DNA of 64,000 bases from Arthrobacter sp. TMP15. Lineage in GTDB: Bacteria; Actinomycetota; Actinomycetes; Actinomycetales; Micrococcaceae. The stretch lies in contig NZ_CP154262.1 of NCBI RefSeq assembly GCF_039529835.1, forward strand, positions 806,001 to 870,000, read 5' to 3'. The notes below the pieces were generated by a model. The model was not told the DNA's origin, did no database searches, and saw nothing but the letters and a program-made list of their open reading frames with translations. Position numbers and translations under genes: made by a program. Below, one piece after another: positions 37,483 through 46,100 of the stretch. Each line of letters starts with the position of its first letter. Position 1 is the first letter of the stretch.

Positions 37483-38190
37483 ATGGCCGTTCGCGACAAC
37501 ACCAACCGTCGACTCAAAGAAGTTCTGGAGATCATGGCAGCCGGTTCCTGGCTGGATGAGAAACCCAATGGGGGAGTGGTCTTAGCTGAAGCAGTGGCTC
37601 GAATCCCGTTCACCAAGGAAGAGTCAGAGCTTCTCAGCGGTGGTATTCCCCGCGGACACAAGAACCTCACCAAGGCCACCGCTGGTCTGGTCAAGGCTGG
37701 CTGGATGTCTAAAGGACGTGGAGGCTGGGAAATTACAGAGAACGGGCTTCGCGCAACCGTGGCTTTTGACACGGTTGAGAAGCTCACCGATGCCCTGAAC
37801 AATGACACCTTGATCCCGGCCGGAACGGCCTTGCCGGAAAAACCGGCTGCCAAGGTGGCCCCAAAACAGGCAGTATCCGGCCGAGGACTAGAAAACCAGC
37901 CCGCGTCAGTGGCCTTGGCCGGGACGTTTGGGGAAGGGCTGGGAGCAAAAAATTGGGATCCGAGCCACGACGCTGTTCAGATGAATTTGGATCCCCGGCA
38001 CGGCGTATGGCTCCTCACCGCCGAGCTGCCTGCGGGCCAGTACAGTTACAAGGCCGTGGTGAACGGGTCCTGGGATGAAAACTACGGTGCGTTCGGTATC
38101 AATAACGGCGCCAATCACGAGTTCTCTCACAACGGTGGAACTGTAACCTTCCGCTACGACCACGCCACCAAGGACGTGCTGAGAGCCTAA
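37483..38190 (+). CDS. Winged-helix domain fused to pullulanase-type X25 carbohydrate-binding domain
   Basis: From ATG 37483 the protein has 235 residues. Residues about 1-105 look like a winged helix-turn-helix (NLTKATAGLVKAGWMSKGRGGWEITENGLRA). A linker follows (about 110-140, Ala/Pro/Lys). Residues about 140-230 match the X25 module of bacillus pullulanases (VALAGTFGEGLGAKNWDPS, then VWLLTAELPAGQYSYKAVVN, then SWDENYGAFG). X25 modules bind alpha-glucans. The combination suggests a cytosolic glucan-sensing regulator; that is inference. It has no signal peptide and no glycosidase domain. Confidence 0.75.
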   Translation: MAVRDNTNRRLKEVLEIMAAGSWLDEKPNGGVVLAEAVARIPFTKEESELLSGGIPRGHKNLTKATAGLVKAGWMSKGRGGWEITENGLRATVAFDTVEKLTDALNNDTLIPAGTALPEKPAAKVAPKQAVSGRGLENQPASVALAGTFGEGLGAKNWDPSHDAVQMNLDPRHGVWLLTAELPAGQYSYKAVVNGSWDENYGAFGINNGANHEFSHNGGTVTFRYDHATKDVLRA

Positions 38191-38307
38191 CCGTCCGGGG
38201 ACAGGAGTGTCGCGTGTTTCTGTGGAACCGATGATGCCGTATTGGCCGACCTGGCCTTCTCAAAACACCCAATCATGCCTTCGCTGCCTGCTCACTAGAG
38301 TTGAAGT

Positions 38308-38721
38308 ATGTTCAAAGTGATCCGCCCGCCGGTACGCCTCTCCGCCGAGCTGATCTCCGCCGTGCTGATCTCCGTCGTGCTGAATTCCGCCGTGCTGATC
38401 AACACCGCCTGTAGCACAGCCCACTTACTCACCGCAGCCGAGGCTGGGCCGCAATACCAGTAGCTCTCCACAGACATCAGTGACACTCTGGCCACGAAAT
38501 TTCTCGGTGAGCCATGGCTGCCAGTAGATAATCGTGGAACCCGGCTGAGCAAACACAATGACGGTAGGTGCTTTCTCACCATAACTAGGTTGCGCTCTCA
38601 GGATTTACTGCCGAGCCTTGCCGGCGGCTGGAAGACCGTCTTAGGGGCCATCAAGCCGCTCTTGCAGGCCGCCGGTTTTGCACAGGTCTTGGACACGGAT
38701 TGCTCAGTGTCCACCGGCTAA
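38308..38721 (+). pseudogene. Putative lipoprotein gene interrupted by one in-frame TAG
   Basis: From ATG 38308 the frame encodes MFKVIRPPVRLSAELISAVL and a lipobox (VLINTAC). It meets TAG at 38461-38463 and then runs open for another 85 codons to TAA 38719-38721. The downstream part looks like real protein (FLGEPWLPVDNRGTRLSK, GRCFLTITRLRSQ, GGWKTVLGAIKPLLQAAGF). A single C-to-T change from CAG would explain the stop. Either the gene is dead, or the TAG is read through, or the base is a sequencing error. A short repeated block lies in the signal-peptide DNA (38347-38400). No family is named. Confidence 0.55.
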
Positions 38722-38834
38722 CCCACACTTCACAACTATTGGTGACGCAGGAAGAATACGCTCAGCATTAAGGCCCACAGCGGCGGAAGTGAGCCCGGTT
38801 TCAGCAGGCCCATGCAGCGGGCTAACCTTGGTCC

Positions 38835-39743
38835 ATGACAACGGATGCAAACGATTCCTCGATCAGCCCTGCCTCGGCGGCAATCTGGCAGGCGACAGGG
38901 GCGAATTTGGTGGCCGAGGGGGACAACCTCAGCTTCTTGGGGACGTTGCCGGATGAGAGCTTCCGGCTGATCTACATTGACCCGCCGTTTAACACAGGCA
39001 AGGTCCAAGCACGTCAGAATATGACAAATATCCGCAGTGAAAACGGATCACGCGTTGGCTTCCAAGGTCGCAGCTATGACACCATCAAGGGCTTAACCCT
39101 CAGCTACAACGACTCCTTCGGCGACTACTGGGAATTCCTAGAACCTCGGCTCGAAGAAGCGTGGCGTCTGCTCAAAGACGATGGAACTCTGTATTTGCAC
39201 CTCGACTACCGCGAAGTTCACTACGCGAAAGTCCTGCTCGATGCGCTCTTCGGCCGCGAATGCTTCCTCAACGAGATCATCTGGGCTTATGACTACGGTG
39301 CACGCTCCAAAAAGAAATGGCCCGCTAAACACGACAACATTCTTGTGTACGTCAAAAACCCCAAAACGTACTACTTTAACAGCGCTGAGGTGGATCGTGA
39401 ACCGTATATGGCACCGGGTTTGGTCACCCCCGAAAAGGTTGCGCTCGGCAAGCTGCCCACCGACACGTGGTGGCACACCATCGTCTCACCCAGCGGTCGT
39501 GAAAAGACAGGCTACCCCACTCAAAAACCGTTGGGCATCCTGCGCCGGATCATCCAAGCCAGCACCGAGAAGGGCGACTGGATTCTAGATTTCTTTGGAG
39601 GCAGTGGCACCACCGGTGCAGCCGCACTGGAACTGGACCGCCGGTTCGTCATGGTTGATCAGAATTCAGAAGCCATCGAAGTTATGCGTACCCGTTTGGA
39701 CCCGGCGAAAGTCACTTTCATTGAGCACGTCGCCGAAAAATAA
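38835..39743 (+). CDS. Solitary site-specific DNA methyltransferase (type III Mod/N6- or N4-type)
   Basis: The 302-residue protein has the catalytic motif DPPFNTGK (about residue 48) before the AdoMet motif DFFGGSGTTGAAALELDRRF (about residue 252), i.e. the beta-class order. TQKPLGILRRII precedes motif I, as is usual. The target-recognition region is short (residues about 60-220), far smaller than in type III Mod subunits. No restriction gene is adjacent. It would methylate adenine or cytosine in a specific DNA motif, perhaps as an orphan regulator or a defence remnant. Confidence 0.87.
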   Translation: MTTDANDSSISPASAAIWQATGANLVAEGDNLSFLGTLPDESFRLIYIDPPFNTGKVQARQNMTNIRSENGSRVGFQGRSYDTIKGLTLSYNDSFGDYWEFLEPRLEEAWRLLKDDGTLYLHLDYREVHYAKVLLDALFGRECFLNEIIWAYDYGARSKKKWPAKHDNILVYVKNPKTYYFNSAEVDREPYMAPGLVTPEKVALGKLPTDTWWHTIVSPSGREKTGYPTQKPLGILRRIIQASTEKGDWILDFFGGSGTTGAAALELDRRFVMVDQNSEAIEVMRTRLDPAKVTFIEHVAEK

Positions 39744-39811
39744 TGCTTTGGGAAGCAGTACAGTCGATCACCCTTATGGCCGCGTGGTAATTCCCTGGGA
39801 CTGAGCGTTGG

Positions 39812-40213
39812 TCAGGCTCCGGCCAGGGGAATGATCCACTGCGAGGTGAGGTAGAGGAACGCGGCTACAGTCAGCACTCCGGTGACGATCGCTGAGATCC
39901 AGAGTCGCCGGCGTCGCACTTTAACCGCCATGCCCAACAGCACCGGGAAAGCCAGCATGGACAAGGTAAGAAGCACACCAAGAATGCCAAATGCCACACT
40001 GCCCACCGTGACGGAGCCGTCATAGGTGCCCGTCATGAAAATGAAGGAAAGCAGCCCCAGCAACATAATGGGGTAGGCCAGCGCTGTCCAGCCAATCACA
40101 ATGATGGCCACGCTCCACCAGTTGGAACGGTACGGCTTAGCGGGAGTTGCGGACGGCTGCGCACGGCCGACGGCCAAGCGCTGGGACGGAATCTCACTGT
40201 GGGGTCGGGGCAT
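39812..40213 (-). CDS. Small three-helix membrane protein, paralogue of the next upstream gene
   Basis: The 133-residue protein has a polar N-terminus (about 30 residues), then three membrane helices (VAIIVIGWTALAYPIMLLGLLSFIF, VAFGILGVLLTLSMLAFPVLLGMAV, WISAIVTGVLTVAAFLYLTS). Order, spacing and several residues (IGW, LLG, LW..A.VTG.., LYL) match the protein encoded at 40252-40617, so the two arose by duplication. Function is unknown. Confidence 0.68.
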   Translation of the reverse strand: MPRPHSEIPSQRLAVGRAQPSATPAKPYRSNWWSVAIIVIGWTALAYPIMLLGLLSFIFMTGTYDGSVTVGSVAFGILGVLLTLSMLAFPVLLGMAVKVRRRRLWISAIVTGVLTVAAFLYLTSQWIIPLAGA

Positions 40214-40251
40214 TGCTCTATTCTGGCATGCGTTGCTGAACGGTTCTCACG

Positions 40252-40617
40252 TCAGCCGAGGTTGCTCACCCAACGGAACGCCAGGTACAAAATGACGCAT
40301 ACGGTGGGGAGGCCTGTTACCAGGGCCGCGCGCCACATGGCCCGTTCGCGATAAATCACTGCCTGCCCAAGTAAGTGCGGCGCTGCGATCATGCAGAAAA
40401 GCAGGACTGCGCCAAGGAAAATCAGTGCTATATTTCCCGGCGCTGTCATGCCGCTGGAGGGGTCCATGACAGTTGCAAAAATCAGCACGGACATCATGAC
40501 AATCGGCAGAACCACTACTACCCAGCCGATCAGGGACACCACCGTGCCGGCCAGCTGGGAACGCTGCGGAGCCAGGTGCTCGCCGTGGGGTGCGGGGTGG
40601 CTAGAACTCTCAGTCAT
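40252..40617 (-). CDS. Small three-helix membrane protein, paralogue of neighbour
   Basis: The 121-residue protein has a short polar N-terminus and three helices (VVSLIGWVVVVLPIVMMSVLIFATV, IALIFLGAVLLFCMIAAPHLLGQAV, MWRAALVTGLPTVCVILYLAF). It resembles the product of 39812-40213 in layout and at scattered positions. It has no enzymatic motif. It lies 38 bases upstream of that gene on the same strand. Confidence 0.68.
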   Translation of the reverse strand: MTESSSHPAPHGEHLAPQRSQLAGTVVSLIGWVVVVLPIVMMSVLIFATVMDPSSGMTAPGNIALIFLGAVLLFCMIAAPHLLGQAVIYRERAMWRAALVTGLPTVCVILYLAFRWVSNLG

Positions 40618-40737
40618 GCTCTATTTCTATCAGCATTAGCTGGGGATTTTCAGTTGGTTAAGCACAGTGCCATTGCGTTGCCGGGGAATTTGCGGTGTCA
40701 GTGCAACATGGCTACTGGGGCGCCCGTTCAGGCACTT

Positions 40738-41217
40738 CTATCCAAGCATGGATGAAATTACGAAGAGTCCGCCAAAGATCACAGGCAATGCCAGGACAAC
40801 AGTGACCAGCCATGCCCAGGACTCCTTAGTAGCCGCCGCAATTCCTAGGAACAGTGGTCCCAGCACCATGCACGCGATGATGAGGATGGCAACGGGAATA
40901 TTGTTGCGCTCGGAAGCGGAGGTACAAAGGTCCGCCGGAGATGAGGTGCATTGGTCAACTAGCTGGATGTACGCACTGAGCGCCAAGATGGGCACAGTTC
41001 CCAGAAACCAGGCTCCCATTGCCAGCCCAACGCCCAGACCCATTTTGGGTTTTCGCCTGGCAGGTGAGCTATTCAGTGCTTCCGGGGCATCTGCTTGCGG
41101 GGTATCCTGCGCTTCTTGCCCTTCCTGTGTGGGGGAAGGCCGGCTGGTGTTTGCATCGTGGGAAATCCAGCCCCGTTGAGCAAAAAAATGAGGTTTTTTG
41201 TCTTTGGGCATGCTCAA
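40738..41217 (-). CDS. Small three-helix membrane protein with polar N-terminal tail
   Basis: The 159-residue protein has a polar Pro/Gln-rich N-terminus (about 60 residues), then three helices (GVGLAMGAWFLGTVPILALSAYI, VAILIIACMVLGPLFLGIAA, WAWLVTVVLALPVIFGGLFVISS). A loop with two cysteines lies after the first helix (VDQCTSSPADLCTSAS). Topology matches the two genes downstream on the same strand, though sequence likeness is weak. Function is unknown. Confidence 0.65.
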   Translation of the reverse strand: MSMPKDKKPHFFAQRGWISHDANTSRPSPTQEGQEAQDTPQADAPEALNSSPARRKPKMGLGVGLAMGAWFLGTVPILALSAYIQLVDQCTSSPADLCTSASERNNIPVAILIIACMVLGPLFLGIAAATKESWAWLVTVVLALPVIFGGLFVISSMLG

Positions 41218-41351
41218 GTATGGGCTTCAACGCGGCACTTAGTCCAATGAATGGCGTATTCGATGTGGCGTCTGGCTGCATCGAGCCACCGTCTATAGTG
41301 GTCTGGATGACATTGGATGGATGTCTGGAATTTTCTTGGAAGTGGGCCGTT

Positions 41352-42863
41352 GTGCACGATCGTATCCGCCACGCCGGATTGTTGGAAAAGCGTATGTCGG
41401 CCGAGGCGGCTGCTGCGCTTATTAAGCCCGGAATGACGGTGGCCATGAGTGGCTTTACGGGGGCCGGTTACCCGAAAGCCGTTCCACAGGCATTGGCCGT
41501 GCAGATGGAAGAAGTGCACTCCCAGGGCGGATCATTCAAGATCAAGGTGCTCACCGGTGCTTCCACAGCTCCCGAGCTCGACGGCGTGTTAGCCAAGGTT
41601 GGCGGCATGGAACTGCGTCTTCCATATATGTCAGACCCGGCGCTGCGCAAGCGGATCAACGACGGTGAACTCGACTATATGGACATCCATCTAAGCCACG
41701 TTGCCCAGCACACCTGGTTTGGTTTCTACGGTGGCATTAATATCGCCATCATTGAGGTTGTGGGGATTCGTGAGGATGGCAGCCTGATTCCCTCCTCATC
41801 GGTGGGCAATAACAAGACGTGGCTGGACATGGCAGATGCCGTCATCCTTGAGGTCAATACCCAGCAGTCTGAGGCCATGGAAGGCATGCACGACATCTAC
41901 TACGGCACCGCGCTGCCGCCGCATCGCAAGCCCATCATGCTGACGGAGCCAGAAGACCGGATCGGCCAGCCATACCTGAACTTGGATGTAAATAAGGTCA
42001 TCGCTGTGGTGGAAACCAACGCACCAGACCGTCTCTCTGCTTTCGCGGAGCCGGATGCCACCTCGAATAGAATCGCCGATCACCTTCTGGACTTCCTTGA
42101 CGGTGAAGTGAAAACGGGTCGCATGACTGACAAGCTCCTGCCGCTGCAGTCAGGCGTGGGCAACATCGCCAACGCGGTGCTCGCGGGTCTATCTCGCGGA
42201 GGGTATCGAGGGCTGAAGGCTTACACCGAAGTGATTCAGGACGGCATGCTTGGACTGATCAAGGACGGCACCATCGAATTTGCCTCGGCAACCTCCTTCT
42301 CCTTATCCGAGGCCGGCATTGAGGAGTTCAACCGCCACGTGGACTTCTACCGTGAGCGGATTGTGCTGCGTACCCAGGAAATTTCCAACCATCCAGAGCT
42401 GATCCGTCGCCTTGGCTGCGTAGCCCTGAACGGCATGATCGAAGCGGATATTTACGGCAATGTGAATTCCACACATGTGGTGGGATCGTATGTCATGAAC
42501 GGCATTGGTGGCTCCGGCGACTTTGCGCGCAACGGTTTCCTCGGAGCCTTCATGTCACCGTCGGTGGCCAAGGCCGGGAAGATTTCCGGGATTGTTCCGA
42601 TGGCCAGCCACGTTGATCACACGGAACACGACACCATGGTCATCATCACCGAACAGGGCTTGGCAGATCTCCGCGGGCTCTCACCCAAACAGCGGGCCCG
42701 CGTCATCACCGAAAAATGTGCGCACCCTGACTACAAGCCGATGCTCGAGGACTACTTTGCCCGCGCCTCCGTCTCTTCCTACGGAAAACACACCCCACAT
42801 TTGATGGGCGAGGCGCTCTCGTGGCACCAGCGCTACATCGAGACAGGGGATATGCGTCTCTAG
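41352..42863 (+). CDS. Acetyl-CoA hydrolase / succinate:CoA transferase family
   Basis: From GTG 41352 the protein has 503 residues and begins VHDRIRHAGLLEKRMSAEAA, as in Cat1/AarC enzymes. Motifs are MSGFTGAGYPKAVP near the N-terminus, QSGVGNIANAV (oxyanion and CoA glycines), KAYTEVIQDGMLGL with the probable catalytic Glu, and IVPMASHVDHTEHD towards the end. It exchanges CoA between acetyl-CoA and succinate or hydrolyses acetyl-CoA. The open frame reaches 333 bases further upstream, but that part has no family likeness and overlaps the divergent gene. A 20-bp palindrome follows the stop. Confidence 0.87.
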   Translation: MHDRIRHAGLLEKRMSAEAAAALIKPGMTVAMSGFTGAGYPKAVPQALAVQMEEVHSQGGSFKIKVLTGASTAPELDGVLAKVGGMELRLPYMSDPALRKRINDGELDYMDIHLSHVAQHTWFGFYGGINIAIIEVVGIREDGSLIPSSSVGNNKTWLDMADAVILEVNTQQSEAMEGMHDIYYGTALPPHRKPIMLTEPEDRIGQPYLNLDVNKVIAVVETNAPDRLSAFAEPDATSNRIADHLLDFLDGEVKTGRMTDKLLPLQSGVGNIANAVLAGLSRGGYRGLKAYTEVIQDGMLGLIKDGTIEFASATSFSLSEAGIEEFNRHVDFYRERIVLRTQEISNHPELIRRLGCVALNGMIEADIYGNVNSTHVVGSYVMNGIGGSGDFARNGFLGAFMSPSVAKAGKISGIVPMASHVDHTEHDTMVIITEQGLADLRGLSPKQRARVITEKCAHPDYKPMLEDYFARASVSSYGKHTPHLMGEALSWHQRYIETGDMRL

Positions 42864-42877
42864 ATGGATCGTTGTTG

Positions 42878-42947
42878 GACCCGGGGGTAGTTATTACTTT
42901 AAGCACCATGTCTGCGGGGTGCGAAACGTAATAACTACCCCCGAGTC
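42878..42947. repeat. 70-base palindrome with 20-bp arms downstream of the CoA-transferase gene
   Basis: Arms 42878-42897 and 42928-42947 are complementary over 20 bases with one mismatch; the inner 16 are perfect (CGGGGGTAGTTATTAC). A smaller hairpin (GCACC/GGTGC) sits in the loop. No T-run follows, so it is not a standard terminator, though it may stop transcription or protect the 3' end. Confidence 0.85.
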
Positions 42948-43108
42948 ATAGATTCACCCCTTGGCGCCGAGTCGCTGACACCCACACAGGTTTAGCTGAT
43001 GAACACCGGAGCCGATGGGCGAAATGGCAGAATGGGGACAACAGCAGGTCTCGAGGCTGCTGCGCTGCAGCGGGCTAGTGTATTGACAGGGTATAAAGGG
43101 GAAGCACA

Positions 43109-46100
43109 GTGGTTCTTGCGGTGGAGAACATGCCCGAGGGGGCGCAGCTGGTCAAACTGCAGAGCCAAATGCAGGTGTGGCGTGAGGACTTGTTGGCGCT
43201 GGATCGGCGGCAAAAACTCCTGTATTTCCAGCATCCCAAAGTAGGCTCCTTTGAATTTTTGCTGCCCAAGATGGCCGAGCTTGAAGCCTGGCTGGAGAGT
43301 GGCCCCGTTAACCTGGTCTCCAACGAACCTGATGTCGAAGATAGCGCAAATGCTTCAGTGCTGGGCCTGTTGACTGGCAGGAAATGGCACGTGGCAACTG
43401 TTCAGGACAAGAACGAAGCCCAGATCCTCAGCACCTGCAAACGTTTGCTGCAACGCTCGGAGCAAGAATTCGCAGACCGTGGTGTGTGGATCCTCTACAT
43501 TGGCCTGGGGATGCTGAATTGGATTGATCCTGCGGACCAAAAACAGGTTTGCAGCCCGCTGAAACTGGTTCCCGTGCGGTTGGAGAAATCCGGCAGCAGG
43601 TACACGATGCGGCGCACAGGTGATGAAGCAGTGCTGAACTCCTCGCTGGCGTTAGCGATGGCCCGCGATTTCAACATAGACATGCCCTCCTTCGAAGACT
43701 CGGATTTCACCGTGGGCGAGGTCATCGACGGGGTTAAACAGGTCATTGCTGGTGAGCCCGGCTGGTCCGTGGACCCGCGCAGTATCTTGATGACCTTCAC
43801 CTTCCACAAGGAGGCCATGTATCAGGACCTGATCCAGAATGAGGAACAGATTTTGGCCAGCGGGTTAATCCAGGCCCTGGCGTTGGGCCCCAGCTCCGGG
43901 GAGGGGGCAAACTTTGCCTTTGAACTGGCGGACGGTGAACAGCTGGATGAACTGGTGCCACCGGAAACCCTGCACAGCATTCTGGATGCAGATGCCAGCC
44001 AGCGCAAGTGCATCATTGCTGCCCGAGAAGGCCGCAGCTTTGTCATGGACGGACCTCCCGGCACAGGCAAGAGTCAAACGATTGCGAACATCATCGCGGA
44101 GCTGATGGCCGTGGGGAAAACGGTGCTATTTGTTAGCGAAAAAGCGGCAGCGCTGGATGTGGTGCGCGACAGGCTCGCCTCACGAAATCTTGAGCCCTTT
44201 CTGCTGGAACTCCACAGCCACAAAGCCACACGGAAACAAGTAGTCACAACCCTTAATAAGGAACTGACACAAAAACCTATAGGGCGCAGCAACCTGGATC
44301 AGGCTGACCTCTCGCTACTGGAGAGCTCCCGTCTAGGACTCAGCGAATATGCGGCTGCCATGAATGAGACCCGCCACCCACTGGGACGCAGCTTCCACAA
44401 TGTGCTGGGCCGGCTATTACAACTTGGCGGCCTGGGGGACGAGGCAGGGGGAGCAGCGGCCCTGGCCGATTACCCGGTGGGTGATAGCACTTATTTCACG
44501 GCGCTGACCCCTGAACTTCTCGCTGAAATAAAGCACCAAGGTGGGGCGCTTGCGCGTGCTTGGCGTCCAGCGCTAGAACAGGAAGATTTTATCTGGAGAG
44601 GGCTGGCTGGTGAGCAGCTGGACGCTGGGAGTATTCGGGATTGTGCACGCGCTGCCGGGCACCTATCCGAACTTTCGCAACAGCTGGCAGAAGAATCATT
44701 GCGTTTTGATGGCAAGCTGCCGTTTCTGGACCTACCCCGCAGCCGTACTGGCGTGGAACAGCGCAACACTGTGGTGCGGCTTCTAGCACACCGGCCCACT
44801 ATCCCTGATGCGTGGCTCACAGGACCTTTTGCCCAGGTGGAACAGCGGGTCAATCAATGGCGCAAAAGCTTGGCACTCAGAGGGGAGCTTCTAAGGGTTC
44901 TTGGCAGCGAGTTCACGAAGTGGACTCCCGAAGACCATAAAATTCTGTCCAGTATAGAAGCGTTTGCCGCCTATGCAGGCGCCATTCCAGTACACGCCGG
45001 CTTGCAGAACGCCACGGTTGAAGCCGCCTCCGGGTTGGGGGCAAAGATCAATGCGATCAATGCGGAGATTCAGCAGCTGCTGCCGGAGGCGCACAGGCTG
45101 GCAGATCTGTTCCAGGCGGACAGTTCCACCCTCAGCCTTCGCACCCTCTCGGTGCTCTGCTCCTTGGCGCAGTTGAGTCAAGCGGGCCACCGCCCCGAGG
45201 CGGACTGGCTTGACCCGGCCGTCCATGGAGATCTGGAAGAAAGCACCAAAGTACTGGCCAACGCTGTTGGTGCTGTGCGCGAAAAGCAGGCACAACTGCA
45301 GAACATTTTCACCCCGCAGGTGCTCGGTCTGGATCTAAAAGCACTGCACTGGCGCTTTGAGAATGAGCACACAGGGTTCTTTAGTCGCTGGTCCCAACAA
45401 GCCCGCGCGGATCGCACCACTCTTCGCCCGGTCACAGTCTCAGGTGGGGTCAATAGGGCTGTCATTGCGGCGTTACCCATCGCTATTGCGTGGCAGGACG
45501 CGCAGCGCGAACTGTACGCCGCTGAGCGTATATATGGACCGCGACTAAAGAGCTACTACCAAGGGCTGCAAACCGATTTTAGCCGCGTGCATCAAGCCCT
45601 GGAATTAGCGCAGCAGGCAGCCGTGGTGGCGGGGAAGGACGTTGGATTGCAGGGCCTGGCCGCGCAGCTTTCTACCAACACTGAACCTGACCGGCTGCTC
45701 ATGCCCATCGCCAACAAGCTCACTGCTGGCGCGGACAAACTCAAGAAGCTGATGGGCGAAACATTGGATTCGGACTTTCAGCTGTGGGCTGCCGAAGCTC
45801 CGCTGAACGAGCTGTTGCAGGTTAGCGTCGGTTTTGCCGACCAGCTCACTACGGCAGAGCCTGCGCTGGCTCGCCTAAATGCCATGGGTGCAAAAAAGTT
45901 GATGCTCAGACAAGCCGCGGAGAACCTGTCCCGGATTGCCAGGCTGGTTGAAATAGATGCCGCGAACGACGCCGTTGCTGCCGCCGACTCCGAGCTTTTG
46001 GGCCACCATTTCGCTGGGTTAGCAACGCCGTGGCCGCTTCTGGAGCAGGACTTGGTCTGGTGTCGGGTTGCCCGCAGCAATCTCAACGCTCCCCTTGACG

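Noticed and set aside
38341-38400. Repeated CTGATCTCCGCC-like blocks considered as a regulatory repeat
   Set aside because: They lie in frame in the signal-peptide region and give Leu/Val/Ser repeats, explained by coding for a hydrophobic segment.
43083-43097. TTGACA followed by TATAAA before the DUF4011 helicase gene
   Set aside because: Only 3 bases separate the boxes, far less than the 16-18 needed for a sigma-70-type promoter.
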